From JALEFZ01 sp039820545 (GTDB lineage Bacteria; Bacteroidota; Bacteroidia; J057), in contig JBCBPW010000014.1 in the NCBI GenBank assembly GCA_039820545.1, positions 35,082 through 99,081 of the forward strand: a stretch of DNA of 64,000 bases, in the 5' to 3' direction. Under the pieces are notes generated by a model that searched no databases, was not told the origin of the DNA, and saw only the letters and a program-made list of their open reading frames with translations. Of this stretch, positions 18,069 to 26,460 are shown one piece after another. The position numbers were made by a program, and so were the translations under genes. Each line of letters begins with the position of its first letter. Position 1 is the first letter of the stretch.

Positions 18069-20471
18069 TTAAAACTGAATTTTGTAACTCATCACAGGTA
18101 AAAAACCTGCTCCTCTCAGAGTCGTCACTCGATCAAATGTCGCATCGTATTCTCTGTACTCGGCAGGGGAGGACTGGAAGATATTCTTGATTTGAAGGGT
18201 CCAAGTCTCTGTAATCCGCTTGCGATTTCGATAGATATTCATCGAAAAGTCCAAAATGTATAAAGGATCATCCCTGAGTTCGAAGGGACGGCTTTCATCC
18301 AGGATGGTTCGCTGCGCGAGGCGAGAAGCCTCTAGATCGATGGGCGTATAGCGCTGTCCCCCTCGAATAGAGAACGTGCTGTTCAAGCTCAAAATAGCAT
18401 TTTGAGCTTTTTTCTTCCCCAATTGAAACTCATTCCCCACTAAGATATTGGCCTTATATCCCAAATCGTAAGCTGTACTATGCTGCACACCATTGACATC
18501 TGTATAGTTGGATTCAAACAAACTCGCATTGAGGAGGTAGTAGAATCCGTTTTTAGAAAATCGCTCTATGCCGAAGTCGATGCCATAATTCGTTCCTGTC
18601 CCTCCGTTGGTCAAAATACGCAACTGACTCAACTCATCTAGGTTGAGTACCGAAAAGGTCGCCGCACTACCGACTTCTACAGGCACATCAAATAAATATT
18701 GGTAGTATAACTCTGTCTGCAAGCGTGTATGGTTGCCAATGAGTGTTCGGAAAGACAGCACACCATGATGGGTACGCATGAGGTCTAGGTTCTGATTGGG
18801 AAAAGTAGGTGTTTGAGGGGTAGTTTCAATCAGGCGCGTGCGGTAGGTTCCCCAATCCTCTGTCCGTGCGTGAAGTCCATAACCCGCTGCGAGCTGTGTG
18901 CGCGGACTAAGCTGTAAGGTCATGCCCAGTCTTGGCTCTACCGATTGCCCCTGATTCAGATCAAAGTATAAGTAATGCAAGCCTCCATTGAAAGTGAGAC
19001 TGGGGGTAGGACGATATTGAAACTGGGCATAGGCTTGAAATTGTTGTGTCCAACCCTGTTCATCAGATAATGTGATAAAATCATCTCGGATATAATCAAA
19101 GTCTACAGCCGTATAATCGTGATAAGTTCCCGTATAGATGACCCCTGTGGTCGTATTGAGCCTAGGAGAGAAGACATATTTCAAGGAAGTAGTCGCCGAA
19201 AGGGGCACACGCGTATACTCGCGGCGGTCGCGTTGGAGGAGATCGGTCAGATCGGTGGTATCCTCTAGATAGGATCGATTGTCTAGCAACTGTGCTGCGG
19301 TCCCAGCGATGGTGGTCCGCCACAAGGCCTTGGAGCCGATAAGTTTTTTGTGTGCCAATCCTAGCACACCCATGTCTGAAGCGATGGTATTGCGAAAACG
19401 ATCTAGGTCGCGGGTGAAATTCGATGCTTCCTCAGGCTTGGTACGCGTGCTGAGGCCTCCCATACCAAATAAGGTAAAGCTTCCCGCCTTTTCTGTTGGC
19501 AAGTGAATGCTGAAAGATAGATCCTGGTAATTGGTATTGGAGATGAAGGTGCTCACGTATTCGGCGAGTGTCAGAGAAAACAAGCGATAGTTGACGAGAT
19601 AGGAGGCTTTGCTCCCTTGTTTGATCGGACCCTCAGTAGCCAGATCGAAGCCCAATACACCCGCTTGAAAGGTGTATTCGCGTTTTTCTGTATTTCCTTT
19701 TCGGAAGTTGATGTCAAAAACCCCTGATGTTGCATTGCCATAGGCAGCGGGAAAGGCACCGATGAAGAAATCAGAATTGGCGAGTACTTGCTGGCTGAAG
19801 ATGGTGAAGGTTCCTCCCGAGCTCCCGATGCGTGCAAAGTGATTGGGGTTGGGGATGTCGATGCCCTCTATACGATAGATGAGTCCGCGAGGGGAGTTTC
19901 CGCGTATGGCGATGAAGTTTTCTGAGGTAAAAGGTGCTCCGACAATCCCTGGAAAGTTGGCTGCCAGTCGGGTAGGATCATCTAGCCCCCCAGCAAACTT
20001 TCGTGTCTCCTCTATATTGAAGGACAATGCGCTGACGCTGGCAGTTTGATTTTGGGGAGTGGCACGTGGACGGTCGGGCAAAAGCGTGACTTCTTCGACC
20101 TCGAATAGGGTAGGTGTGAGCGCGATTTCCACCACAGCTTCCTTGTGAGAAGAGATCAGGACATCCGCCAACTCGAAAGGTTGGTAGCCTCCAGCGGTGA
20201 CCGTCAGCGTATATCTACCAAAGGGCAGTGATTCGAATCGGAAGGCGCCTTCTGCATGGGTTGAAGCCTCTTTGCCATTGCTAAGCTTGACCGTGGCATT
20301 GGGTAAAACCTTTGTGGTCTCTCTATCCTTGATGACACCTCTCAGTATGCCGTCAGCTGTTTGTGCATATCCCAGCATGAGGCTCATGATGATCCCTGCG
20401 AAAATCATGAATCGCAGAAAGGTGCGCGAAAATGCAGGATTGAAAGACAGGCTAGCAGGTATGCTAAACAT
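18069..20471 (-). CDS. TonB-dependent outer-membrane receptor with carboxypeptidase-regulatory domain
   Basis: About 800 residues from the ATG at 20471; other in-frame starts at 20528 and 20408 cannot be excluded. A hydrophobic signal (MIFAGIIMSLMLGYAQ) precedes a regulatory-like beta-sandwich domain (ILRGVIKDRETTKVLPNATV, then FRFESLPFGRYTLTVTAGGY). Next is the plug (FIAIRGNSPRGLIYRIEGID and GGTFTIFSQQVL) and a long beta-barrel ending in MSYKIQF, with a terminal aromatic residue as outer-membrane barrels require. It imports an unknown ligand using TonB energy. No SusD-like partner is adjacent, so this is not a classical polysaccharide utilisation pair. Confidence 0.9.
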   Translation of the reverse strand: MFSIPASLSFNPAFSRTFLRFMIFAGIIMSLMLGYAQTADGILRGVIKDRETTKVLPNATVKLSNGKEASTHAEGAFRFESLPFGRYTLTVTAGGYQPFELADVLISSHKEAVVEIALTPTLFEVEEVTLLPDRPRATPQNQTASVSALSFNIEETRKFAGGLDDPTRLAANFPGIVGAPFTSENFIAIRGNSPRGLIYRIEGIDIPNPNHFARIGSSGGTFTIFSQQVLANSDFFIGAFPAAYGNATSGVFDINFRKGNTEKREYTFQAGVLGFDLATEGPIKQGSKASYLVNYRLFSLTLAEYVSTFISNTNYQDLSFSIHLPTEKAGSFTLFGMGGLSTRTKPEEASNFTRDLDRFRNTIASDMGVLGLAHKKLIGSKALWRTTIAGTAAQLLDNRSYLEDTTDLTDLLQRDRREYTRVPLSATTSLKYVFSPRLNTTTGVIYTGTYHDYTAVDFDYIRDDFITLSDEQGWTQQFQAYAQFQYRPTPSLTFNGGLHYLYFDLNQGQSVEPRLGMTLQLSPRTQLAAGYGLHARTEDWGTYRTRLIETTPQTPTFPNQNLDLMRTHHGVLSFRTLIGNHTRLQTELYYQYLFDVPVEVGSAATFSVLNLDELSQLRILTNGGTGTNYGIDFGIERFSKNGFYYLLNASLFESNYTDVNGVQHSTAYDLGYKANILVGNEFQLGKKKAQNAILSLNSTFSIRGGQRYTPIDLEASRLAQRTILDESRPFELRDDPLYILDFSMNIYRNRKRITETWTLQIKNIFQSSPAEYREYDATFDRVTTLRGAGFLPVMSYKIQF

Positions 20472-20702
20472 ATATAGGTTTTGTCGCATGCGACAAAGAT
20501 AAGAAGGTTTATGATGAAAGTTAAGCAAATTGAATAGCCTAATCGCAGAGCCTCACTGTGGGGTAACCATTGATATGAGGATTTTCTTAATCTCTATAAA
20601 GCCTTTTGGCAATATGACTAAAATTCAACGCTTTGTCTGTGAAATGAGAATCTTTTATTGGGTTTAAGTAATTGAGAATAAGTATATTATATTTTTTAAA
20701 TG

Positions 20703-20732
20703 AAAAATGTCCGAAGTAAATGACTTCGGACA
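20703..20732 (-). terminator. Intrinsic terminator of the 46-residue membrane protein gene
   Basis: TGTCCGAAGT (20708-20717) and ACTTCGGACA (20723-20732) form a perfect 10-bp stem with a 5-nt loop. On the minus strand a TTTTT run (20707-20703) follows directly. It sits 32 nt past the small gene's stop codon. Confidence 0.8.
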
Positions 20733-20764
20733 AATCGTACTTATACTCAATTAATTTGGGAGTG

Positions 20765-20905
20765 TCACTTGATGAGCATGACGATACTTAAGATCAACAG
20801 GCTTGTGAGGCCGAGGAGAATCAAGAATACCATCTTGAGTGGTTTCCACCAGTAGCGATTAGCCTGGGCTAAAGTAACGGCACGCGTTTGTGATTTAAGA
20901 TGCAT
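20765..20905 (-). CDS. Small single-span membrane protein (46 aa)
   Basis: Reading from the ATG at 20905 gives MHLKSQTRAVTLAQANRYWW, then KPLKM and one long hydrophobic segment (VFLILLGLTSLLILSIVMLI) closed by Lys and TGA. This is a basic cytoplasmic N-terminus of 25 residues followed by one transmembrane helix. I do not recognise a family. The intact frame, membrane topology and a perfect intrinsic terminator immediately downstream support a real gene. It lies upstream of the TonB receptor on the same strand but is transcriptionally separate from it. Confidence 0.6.
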   Translation of the reverse strand: MHLKSQTRAVTLAQANRYWWKPLKMVFLILLGLTSLLILSIVMLIK

Positions 20906-21174
20906 GAGCTATAAGATGTTAGTTCAATCTGTATGTGTAGAGACAAAAGCTGTGCCGACGGTAGCTGAAGCGTGCCAAACGGCTATTTGCGCGTTTTGCC
21001 AAGTATTTTTTTCTCAAAATGGGAATCCTATTCACAAAATGAGATTGCAGAATATGTCACAGATTTCTTCAAGAATTGGATTTTCTATCCGTAGATGAAA
21101 AAGTCCTAACATTCGTAAGAGGGGGGTAAGATATGATTAGGAGGGGAATGAAATGTGTAGTTTGCGTGTTGTAA

Positions 21175-21483
21175 TATATTTGAGGGAGATTTTCTCTTTT
21201 GAAAAGAAAAAATGAATATAAAATCCTGTTCTTCAGAGAAATGAGGAGAAGAGAGAGAAAATGTTATGGTTTTGTGAACTTTTTCTCAGGCGAGATTCCG
21301 TACTTGGAAATAAGTAAGAGAGAAGGTTAAGATTATTGGATACCACAGCCCGATGTTCGACTCCCTCACCCATTGATAGCGTTTAGGTCATCGCCCATCA
21401 TCCCATTTGTATCATAAGAAGTGTGTAATGAGGGAGTTTACAGAACCTGCCAGAGATTCTATTCTGGTAGGTTCATCTTTTTT
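21175..21483 (+). ncRNA. Candidate small RNA between a -7 element and an orphan terminator
   Basis: TATATTTG at 21175-21182 matches the Bacteroidota -7 consensus TAnnTTTG. About 260 nt later a strong plus-strand terminator ends the stretch (21443-21483). No credible protein frame lies between them; the best start (ATGAATATAAAATCC) runs only ten codons. The 664-bp spacer (20906-21569) otherwise holds no gene. I did not recognise a known RNA family such as tmRNA, RNase P or SRP RNA; 6S-like RNA is possible because the region contains several purine-rich and pyrimidine-rich blocks. Confidence 0.4.
21443..21483 (+). terminator. Strong plus-strand intrinsic terminator with no upstream gene
   Basis: GAACCTGCCAGA (21443-21454) pairs with TCTGGTAGGTTC (21463-21474) as a 12-bp stem including one G-U, with an 8-nt loop, followed by six T (21478-21483). 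No plus-strand coding gene precedes it within 5 kb. Confidence 0.8.
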
Positions 21484-21569
21484 GGGCCAAAAGGAGGAGG
21501 AGTGTAGGTTTTTTAGGACTTTTGTGCCAAAAAATAGCAATTGCCTGAAAAGTCAAGCATTTCTCACAC

Positions 21570-21965
21570 TTATACTTTGGGTTCTAATAAATCCCACAGG
21601 TTGCCATAGAGATCTTGAAATACAGCCACAATTCCATAGGTTTCTTCTTTGGGAGGACGGACAAATCGTACACCCTTGTCATTCATCTCTCGATAATCCC
21701 TCCAGAAATCATCTGTGTACAAGAAAAGGAAGACTCTCCCACCTGTCTGGTTCCCCACACTGGCTAGCTGGGCCTCATCTGCTGCTTTGGCTAGTAGGAG
21801 TTGACAGCTTCCTTGTCCAGGAGGTGATACCCGAACCCATCGCTTTTCCTCTGTGAGGACAGTATCTTCTTCTAGGGTGAATGACAGTTTTTCTGTGTAA
21901 AAAGCGATGGCTTCGTCGTAGTCTTTGACCACCAAAGAAATCAGCGCAATGTGTTGGTTCTTCAT
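21570..21965 (-). CDS. Glyoxalase/bleomycin-resistance-like VOC family protein
   Basis: 131 residues from the ATG at 21965 (MKNQHIALISLVVKDYDEAI); a TTG-started frame to 22040 exists but adds unrelated residues. Two beta-alpha-beta-beta-beta units are visible: SLVVKDYDEAIAFYTEKLSF opens the first, and VFLFLYTDDFWRDYREMNDK the second. The C-terminal FQDLYGNLWDLLEP contains the DPxGN-like turn of the superfamily. The usual metal ligand positions appear to be His4 and a late Glu. The reaction is unknown; relatives include lactoylglutathione lyases and dioxygenases. It is 71 bp downstream of the NADAR gene on the same strand. Confidence 0.83.
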   Translation of the reverse strand: MKNQHIALISLVVKDYDEAIAFYTEKLSFTLEEDTVLTEEKRWVRVSPPGQGSCQLLLAKAADEAQLASVGNQTGGRVFLFLYTDDFWRDYREMNDKGVRFVRPPKEETYGIVAVFQDLYGNLWDLLEPKV

Positions 21966-22036
21966 CATGCGTGAGAATGTAAGCGTGGTTTCCACTGCTG
22001 ATCTAATTGTGCTTTGCAGGCAGCGTTTATCAACAA

Positions 22037-22603
22037 TCAAGTCAAGGATGAAGATCTCTCCATCAACCTATCTCGTGCTTCCATTAGGCAAAACCCCAAG
22101 AGATTTTCTCCTTTCCAATTGAAAGGATCATGTACACGACGATCGTCCTTGGCTAGACCGATTCCCCAAATGGCATCCACGGGACTCGCTTCTACCAATA
22201 CACGTGGATACGTAGCAAGTAAGAAAGCGGACAGCTCGGAATGTTGGCTGAATTTGAGAAAATTCCCCTGGATGACGATCTCTCCACGATGTGCATTCCA
22301 TATTTCTTGATTGAAGTTTTGGACTTTTCTTCCCAGGGCTTTAGCCTCACCTGGACTCCCTGACTGTAGGATCTGCTCCAGTATTTCTCCATCGTCAAAT
22401 AGCCGTGCCTTCCCTGCCATCATATAATGCTCTGCTGTGAGATACGTATGCCCATTTTCTTGAAAAGGGTGCTCAGCCCACCATTGACTTAGGCAGGATG
22501 CTGTGGTGTGACCATCTAGTGAAGGCTGATGCCCCCAAAAGAAAAGATACTTGGGATTACTATTTGATAGGGTTTTCTGAAGTTGAGCTTTGGAATAATA
22601 CAT
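22037..22603 (-). CDS. NADAR (YbiA/DUF1768) family protein
   Basis: 188 residues from the ATG at 22603; the frame reaches further to 22696, but across the terminator of the neighbouring operon. Family signatures are YLFFWGHQPS near residue 20, CLSQWWAEHPF, the YLTAEHYMMAGKARLF motif, ALGRKVQNFNQEIWN and the closing AIWGIGLAKDD plus NLLGFCLMEARDRL. NADAR proteins are N-glycosidases acting on ADP-ribosyl or riboflavin-pathway intermediates (family knowledge). In Bacteroidota they are usually stand-alone, as here. The VOC gene follows on the same strand. Confidence 0.88.
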   Translation of the reverse strand: MYYSKAQLQKTLSNSNPKYLFFWGHQPSLDGHTTASCLSQWWAEHPFQENGHTYLTAEHYMMAGKARLFDDGEILEQILQSGSPGEAKALGRKVQNFNQEIWNAHRGEIVIQGNFLKFSQHSELSAFLLATYPRVLVEASPVDAIWGIGLAKDDRRVHDPFNWKGENLLGFCLMEARDRLMERSSSLT

Positions 22604-22658
22604 GGGTGGATGGTTAGGTTTATTTGTACGATGGGAATGAAAGTAAGTTAGCATGCGC

Positions 22659-22686
22659 AAAAAAAAGCCCCTGCATACACAGGAGC
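22659..22686 (-). terminator. Intrinsic terminator of the peroxiredoxin-thioredoxin operon
   Basis: In the minus-strand RNA, GCTCCTG (22686-22680) pairs with CAGGGGC (22673-22667), with one U-G pair and a 6-nt loop, followed by eight T (22666-22659). It lies 29 nt past the stop of the last operon gene (22716). Confidence 0.75.
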
Positions 22687-22715
22687 CTCTTATCAATTGT
22701 ATAAACTCAATTCAA

Positions 22716-22973
22716 TCACTGATCGATCGAACCCATGACGCGCGTCATAAATCCATTGAGTGCCTCACGCTTAGGCTGTCCTTCCTGTATCGACTTGTGT
22801 ACTTCTACTGCACCGTACAGGTTAGAAAGCATCTCACCTAGCACATCCATCTCCTCATCCTTGATGCCAGGAGCATCTGTGATCGCTTCTAGCGTTTCGA
22901 TGGCTTCTAGTAAGAAGTCCTCATCACGCTCCTCCGTGAAATTTGTCAGATGCTTAATTATCGGTAACCTCAT
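22716..22973 (-). CDS. Small conserved Bacteroidota protein (DUF6952-like)
   Basis: 85 residues, acidic and predicted helical: MRLPIIKHLTNFTEERDEDF, then ETLEAITDAPGIKDEEMDVLG and AVEVHKSIQEGQPKREALN. No catalytic motif or membrane segment is visible. I recall similar 80-90 residue proteins (named DUF6952) next to thioredoxin and peroxiredoxin genes in many Bacteroidota; this should be confirmed by a profile search. Its start overlaps the end of the thioredoxin gene by 20 bp, so translation is probably coupled. Inferred link to thiol redox balance; molecular function unknown. Confidence 0.75.
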   Translation of the reverse strand: MRLPIIKHLTNFTEERDEDFLLEAIETLEAITDAPGIKDEEMDVLGEMLSNLYGAVEVHKSIQEGQPKREALNGFMTRVMGSIDQ

Positions 22974-23268
22974 TGACTAGATCTTTGAGCAGGTCAAACT
23001 TATTGGTCTGTACTTGATTGATAAAACTGCCATCTTTAAAAGTCGCAAATGTAGGCAAGTTGCTCACATTGGCTAGCTTACGAGATTCGGGAAACTTTTC
23101 TGCATCCACAATCACGAAAGATGCGTTTTCCTTTTCGTTGGCGAGCTTCTTGAACTTGGGTTTCATGATGCGGCAGTTTCCACACCATCCTGCAGAATAC
23201 TGGACAATCACTGTCCCTTCACTTTGGATGATCTCCTGCAGGTTATCGTTCGTTAGTTCTTGTACCAT
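22954..23268 (-). CDS. Thioredoxin-family protein
   Basis: 104 residues from the ATG at 23268. The fold is a minimal thioredoxin: VIVQYSAGWCGNCRIMKPKF contains the redox pair Cys29/Cys32 with the unusual intervening residues Gly-Asn, and the cis-Pro lies in VSNLPTFATFKDG. No signal peptide, so it is cytoplasmic. It is the middle gene of a peroxiredoxin, thioredoxin, small-protein operon, and probably serves as reductant for the neighbouring peroxiredoxin (inference). The peroxiredoxin gene ends 46 bp upstream. Confidence 0.92.
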   Translation of the reverse strand: MVQELTNDNLQEIIQSEGTVIVQYSAGWCGNCRIMKPKFKKLANEKENASFVIVDAEKFPESRKLANVSNLPTFATFKDGSFINQVQTNKFDLLKDLVNEVTDN

Positions 23269-23314
23269 GATTTTTGAAAATGTTTGAAGTAAATAGGTGG
23301 ACTGACTCAATGTG

Positions 23315-23953
23315 CTAATTCTGGCTCAGGTAGGTAGCCACCCCTTGGCGTGTAGCGGTCATGGCCTCTTTTCCATCTTCCCAGTTGGCAGGGCATACTT
23401 CTCCTTTTTCCTGGTAGTGCTTGTAGGCGTCTACCAAACGCAGATATTCCTGTACGTTGCGTCCCAAAGGCATATCATTGACACTCTCGTGAAATACCGT
23501 TCCTTCCTCGTCAATGAGATAAGTCGCGCGATAAGTTACATTGTCTCCTTCAAGAAGTTCTGTACCTGTCGCTGCATCTACACCTGCAGATCTCGTATCC
23601 AGTATCCCCAGTACACGCGAAAGGTTGCGGTTGCTGTCAGCCAATAAATTGTAAGTAACTCCTTCTATCCCCCCGTCGTCCTTTGACGTACTGAGCCATG
23701 CAAAGTGTACTTCAGGCGTATCACAAGAAGCGCCAATGACAATTGTATTGCGCTTCTCAAATTCAGGAAGGGCTTCCTGAAAAGCATGCAACTCTGTAGG
23801 ACACACAAAGGTGAAATCCTTGGGATACCATAGAAGCAACACCTTTTGGTTGTTCTTGACTGCTTCGTCCAAAACATTGATTTTGATGGTGTCACCCATC
23901 TCGTTCATGGCGTGTACTTCGATGCTAGGAAACTTTTTTCCAACAAATGTCAT
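23315..23953 (-). CDS. AhpC/Prx1-type 2-Cys peroxiredoxin
   Basis: 212 residues from the ATG at 23953; the open frame upstream to 24049 lacks family similarity. The peroxidatic Cys51 lies in DFTFVCPTELHAFQEALPEF, and the resolving Cys lies in GEVCPANW near the C-terminus, as in typical 2-Cys enzymes. VIGASCDTPEVHFAWL is the third conserved block. It reduces hydrogen peroxide and organic hydroperoxides, including lipid peroxides, which is relevant in a PUFA-producing cell. First gene of the operon with thioredoxin and the 85-residue protein. Confidence 0.94.
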   Translation of the reverse strand: MTFVGKKFPSIEVHAMNEMGDTIKINVLDEAVKNNQKVLLLWYPKDFTFVCPTELHAFQEALPEFEKRNTIVIGASCDTPEVHFAWLSTSKDDGGIEGVTYNLLADSNRNLSRVLGILDTRSAGVDAATGTELLEGDNVTYRATYLIDEEGTVFHESVNDMPLGRNVQEYLRLVDAYKHYQEKGEVCPANWEDGKEAMTATRQGVATYLSQN

Positions 23954-24229
23954 AGTATTTTTTGTATAGTTCAAAGCAAACAAACGCAACCAATCTGAAA
24001 AAGTTTTTGAACTTTCAGACAAATTCGAACTTTGTGAAAAATGATTCATAAAGGGTAAGATTCATTACGCGGATGGAATGAAAGCTAGGACACGTGTAGA
24101 TGTGATCCAGAGCTTTCATACTCGGGAAGATATACTGCTGGTGCGGGCATCACAATAGTTTCAGTTATAAGCTGAAAGGGGAATCCCAAACTCAATGATC
24201 GGGACGAATCTAGATTCCATAGCTCTCTG

Positions 24230-24252
24230 ACTAAGTACACTGTGTACTTAGT
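24230..24252. repeat. 23-nt perfect palindrome abutting the GNAT stop codon
   Basis: ACTAAGTACAC (24230-24240) and GTGTACTTAGT (24242-24252) are exact reverse complements about a single central T. It lies 1 nt after the minus-strand stop at 24254. With no T-run and almost no loop it is not a classical terminator; a 3' hairpin or protein-binding site is possible. Confidence 0.5.
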
Positions 24253-24253
24253 A

Positions 24254-24763
24254 TCAAATCTCATATATACACACCGCCTCCTCGCCTCCTTCCAATATTT
24301 TCTTCTCTACAAATTGCATCCCGAGCCGCTCTAGCAAAGCCTGTGACCTGATATTTTCAGGGTGAGTAATGGCTAAAATGGGGGTAAGTTTCAACTCCTC
24401 CTTTGCCCATCTGAGTACCTCGCGAGCCGATTCTGTCCCATATCCCTTACCTTCGTGGGCTGGCAAGAGCGCAAAGCCAAGATCCACCGTTGGGAGTGTG
24501 GGCCTGTTGACGAGTCCACAAAGTCCTATTGGAAGGTTATTTGCTATCTGATAAACTACATAGAGCCCATAGCCCCACTGTTTGTAGCTTGCGATGAGCC
24601 GATCTGAAATGTAGTTTTCAGCATCAGCCATAGATTTAATTCCCCGATCCCCTATGAATTCAATCCAACCTGGACTATTCATCAGCTGGAAAAGGAATTC
24701 GGCATCGCGAAAGGTTGCTTCTCTTAGTGAGAGTCTATCTGTCGTCAAAATAGGTGCTTTCAT
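24254..24763 (-). CDS. GNAT N-acetyltransferase, RimJ/RimL-like
   Basis: 169 residues. The family opening is APILTTDRLSLREATFRDAE, followed by LLPAHEGKGYGTESAREVLR, which holds the acetyl-CoA pyrophosphate-binding R/Q-x-x-G-x-G/A-like segment (EGKGYG). THPENIRSQALLERLGMQFV is the usual C-terminal block. It transfers acetyl from acetyl-CoA to an amine, possibly a protein N-terminus; substrate unknown. It is divergent from the FAD oxidoreductase gene with 78 bp between them, and its stop is followed at once by a palindrome. Confidence 0.9.
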   Translation of the reverse strand: MKAPILTTDRLSLREATFRDAEFLFQLMNSPGWIEFIGDRGIKSMADAENYISDRLIASYKQWGYGLYVVYQIANNLPIGLCGLVNRPTLPTVDLGFALLPAHEGKGYGTESAREVLRWAKEELKLTPILAITHPENIRSQALLERLGMQFVEKKILEGGEEAVCIYEI

Positions 24764-24841
24764 CCTGCAATGATAGCTGGCAAAGTATTGTCGAAAAAAT
24801 CTATCCTTCTGTCCTCAGACTTTTTTGTGTAATTTTGGGCT

Positions 24842-26407
24842 GTGCCGACAGATATTACCATTCAGATTGCTCCTGAGGAGATTGAGAAAGAGGAGGTGTG
24901 GAAGCGAATTGCTGCGCGCAAACTCCGTGTACGATCGAGTGAGATCACCCACCACCAATTGTTGCGTCGCTCGATCGACGCACGTGGACGGAAGCCCAAG
25001 TATGTTTTGAGGATGCGTCTGTGGATGGGAGAACCGATCGACATAGGAAAGGTGGGCTCTTTTCCTTTGCAAAATGTCTCTCAAAAACCTCCTATTCATA
25101 TCGTCGGATTTGGTTCAGCAGGTGTATTTGCTGCACTCGAATGTATCCGTCAAGGGTACAAACCCATCGTCATTGAGCGAGGCAAAGACGTGCGTGCGCG
25201 CAGGCGTGACCTTGCACAACTCACCCGTCACGGCGAGGTCAACCCTGAAAGTAATTATTGCTTTGGGGAAGGAGGTGCAGGGACTTTTTCGGATGGAAAA
25301 CTCTACACACGTTCCACCAAGCGAGGAGATACCCAGCGGGTGCTAGAAACACTGGTCCAGTTTGGAGCTGATCCTGACATCCTCATAGATGCACATCCCC
25401 ATATCGGGACGAACAAACTCCCTGGGATCATTCAAAATATGCGGGAAGCGGTGATTGAAGCAGGAGGCGAGGTGCGCTTTTCTACCAAGTTGACGGACAT
25501 TCGATACGATAGCTCAGGGATAAAGGCGATCCAGCTCAATGGAGGCGAATGGGAATCTGTCAAGCACTTGATTCTGGCCACAGGGCATTCTGCACGTGAT
25601 ATTTTTGAGTTGCTCCATAGACGAGAGATTCTTATCGAAGCCAAGCCCTTTGCGCTGGGTGTACGAGTCGAGCATCCGCAGGGGATCATCGACCAGATCC
25701 AATACCATGTACAAGGTTCACGTTCGGAGTTCTTGCCAGCTGCTTCTTATAGTTTGGTTCAGCAGGTGGATGCGAAAGGCGTCTACTCTTTTTGCATGTG
25801 TCCAGGGGGCATCATCTGTCCAGCGGCGACCGCTCCTGGTGAGATCGTCGTCAATGGCTGGTCGCCCTCCAAGCGCAATTCTCCCTACGCTAACTCTGGC
25901 ATGGTGGTCGAGGTGGGCTTGAATGAGATGCGCGATCCTATCCAAGATCCATTGGCAGGGATGAAATTGCAGCAGATGGTGGAGCAAGCTACGTTTAATG
26001 CGGGTGGAGGTAAGCAGGTTGCGCCTGCCCAGCGTCTCTACGATTTTGTCAAAGGTAAAACCTCCCAGTCCCTTCCCACATGCTCCTATATCCCTGGCCT
26101 CAATAGCGTAGAGATGGGGGATGTCCTCCCTCAGTTTATCCATCGAAGGTTGCAGGGAGGATTTAAGGCTTTTGGAAAAAAAATGAAAGGCTACCTAACC
26201 AATGAAGCGCTAGTAGTAGCAACAGAATCCCGCACCTCTTCCCCTGTTCGCATCCCACGAGAGAGAGATACTTTTGCGCACCCACAATTGGCGAATCTGT
26301 ATCCCTGTGCCGAAGGGGCGGGCTATGCAGGTGGTATCATGTCAGCAGCCATCGATGGTCAGAAGTGTGTGAGAGCAGCTATAGGTCAGCCTACTTCTAT
26401 AAAATAG
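24842..26407 (+). CDS. FAD-dependent oxidoreductase (NAD(FAD)-utilising dehydrogenase family)
   Basis: 521 residues from a GTG start at 24842; no ATG fits, and the residues directly after the GTG (PTDITIQIAPEEIEKEEVW) match the expected N-terminal ferredoxin-like extension with LLRRSIDARGRKP. The FAD-binding fold is IHIVGFGSAGVFAALECIRQ, then VIERGKDV, and YCFGEGGAGTFSDGKLYTR is the signature of this family. FSFCMCPGG-like (YSFCMCPGGIICPA) and the C-terminal AEGAGYAGGIMSAAIDG complete it. Cytoplasmic; the physiological substrate is unknown. Widely conserved as a single gene. It ends in a hairpin shared with the convergent metal-binding protein. Confidence 0.88.
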   Translation: MPTDITIQIAPEEIEKEEVWKRIAARKLRVRSSEITHHQLLRRSIDARGRKPKYVLRMRLWMGEPIDIGKVGSFPLQNVSQKPPIHIVGFGSAGVFAALECIRQGYKPIVIERGKDVRARRRDLAQLTRHGEVNPESNYCFGEGGAGTFSDGKLYTRSTKRGDTQRVLETLVQFGADPDILIDAHPHIGTNKLPGIIQNMREAVIEAGGEVRFSTKLTDIRYDSSGIKAIQLNGGEWESVKHLILATGHSARDIFELLHRREILIEAKPFALGVRVEHPQGIIDQIQYHVQGSRSEFLPAASYSLVQQVDAKGVYSFCMCPGGIICPAATAPGEIVVNGWSPSKRNSPYANSGMVVEVGLNEMRDPIQDPLAGMKLQQMVEQATFNAGGGKQVAPAQRLYDFVKGKTSQSLPTCSYIPGLNSVEMGDVLPQFIHRRLQGGFKAFGKKMKGYLTNEALVVATESRTSSPVRIPRERDTFAHPQLANLYPCAEGAGYAGGIMSAAIDGQKCVRAAIGQPTSIK

Positions 26408-26435
26408 CGCAATCCATCGGGAGACAGATTGCGCT
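26406..26435. terminator. Hairpin between convergent oxidoreductase and HMA-protein genes
   Basis: AGCGCAATC (26406-26414) pairs perfectly with GATTGCGCT (26427-26435) around a 12-nt loop. It starts within the stop codon of the oxidoreductase. T-rich sequence follows to the right (TTCGTTTAG), a weak tract. Confidence 0.55.
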
Positions 26436-26460
26436 TCGTTTAGCTATTTATAGCCTTCAA

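Noticed and set aside
20904..21098. 64-residue plus-strand frame in the spacer after the small membrane protein
   Set aside because: It lacks a recognisable domain, its start lies on the small gene's promoter side, and it has no supporting context.
21407..21856. 149-residue plus-strand frame
   Set aside because: It runs through a strong terminator and is antisense to the well-supported VOC gene.
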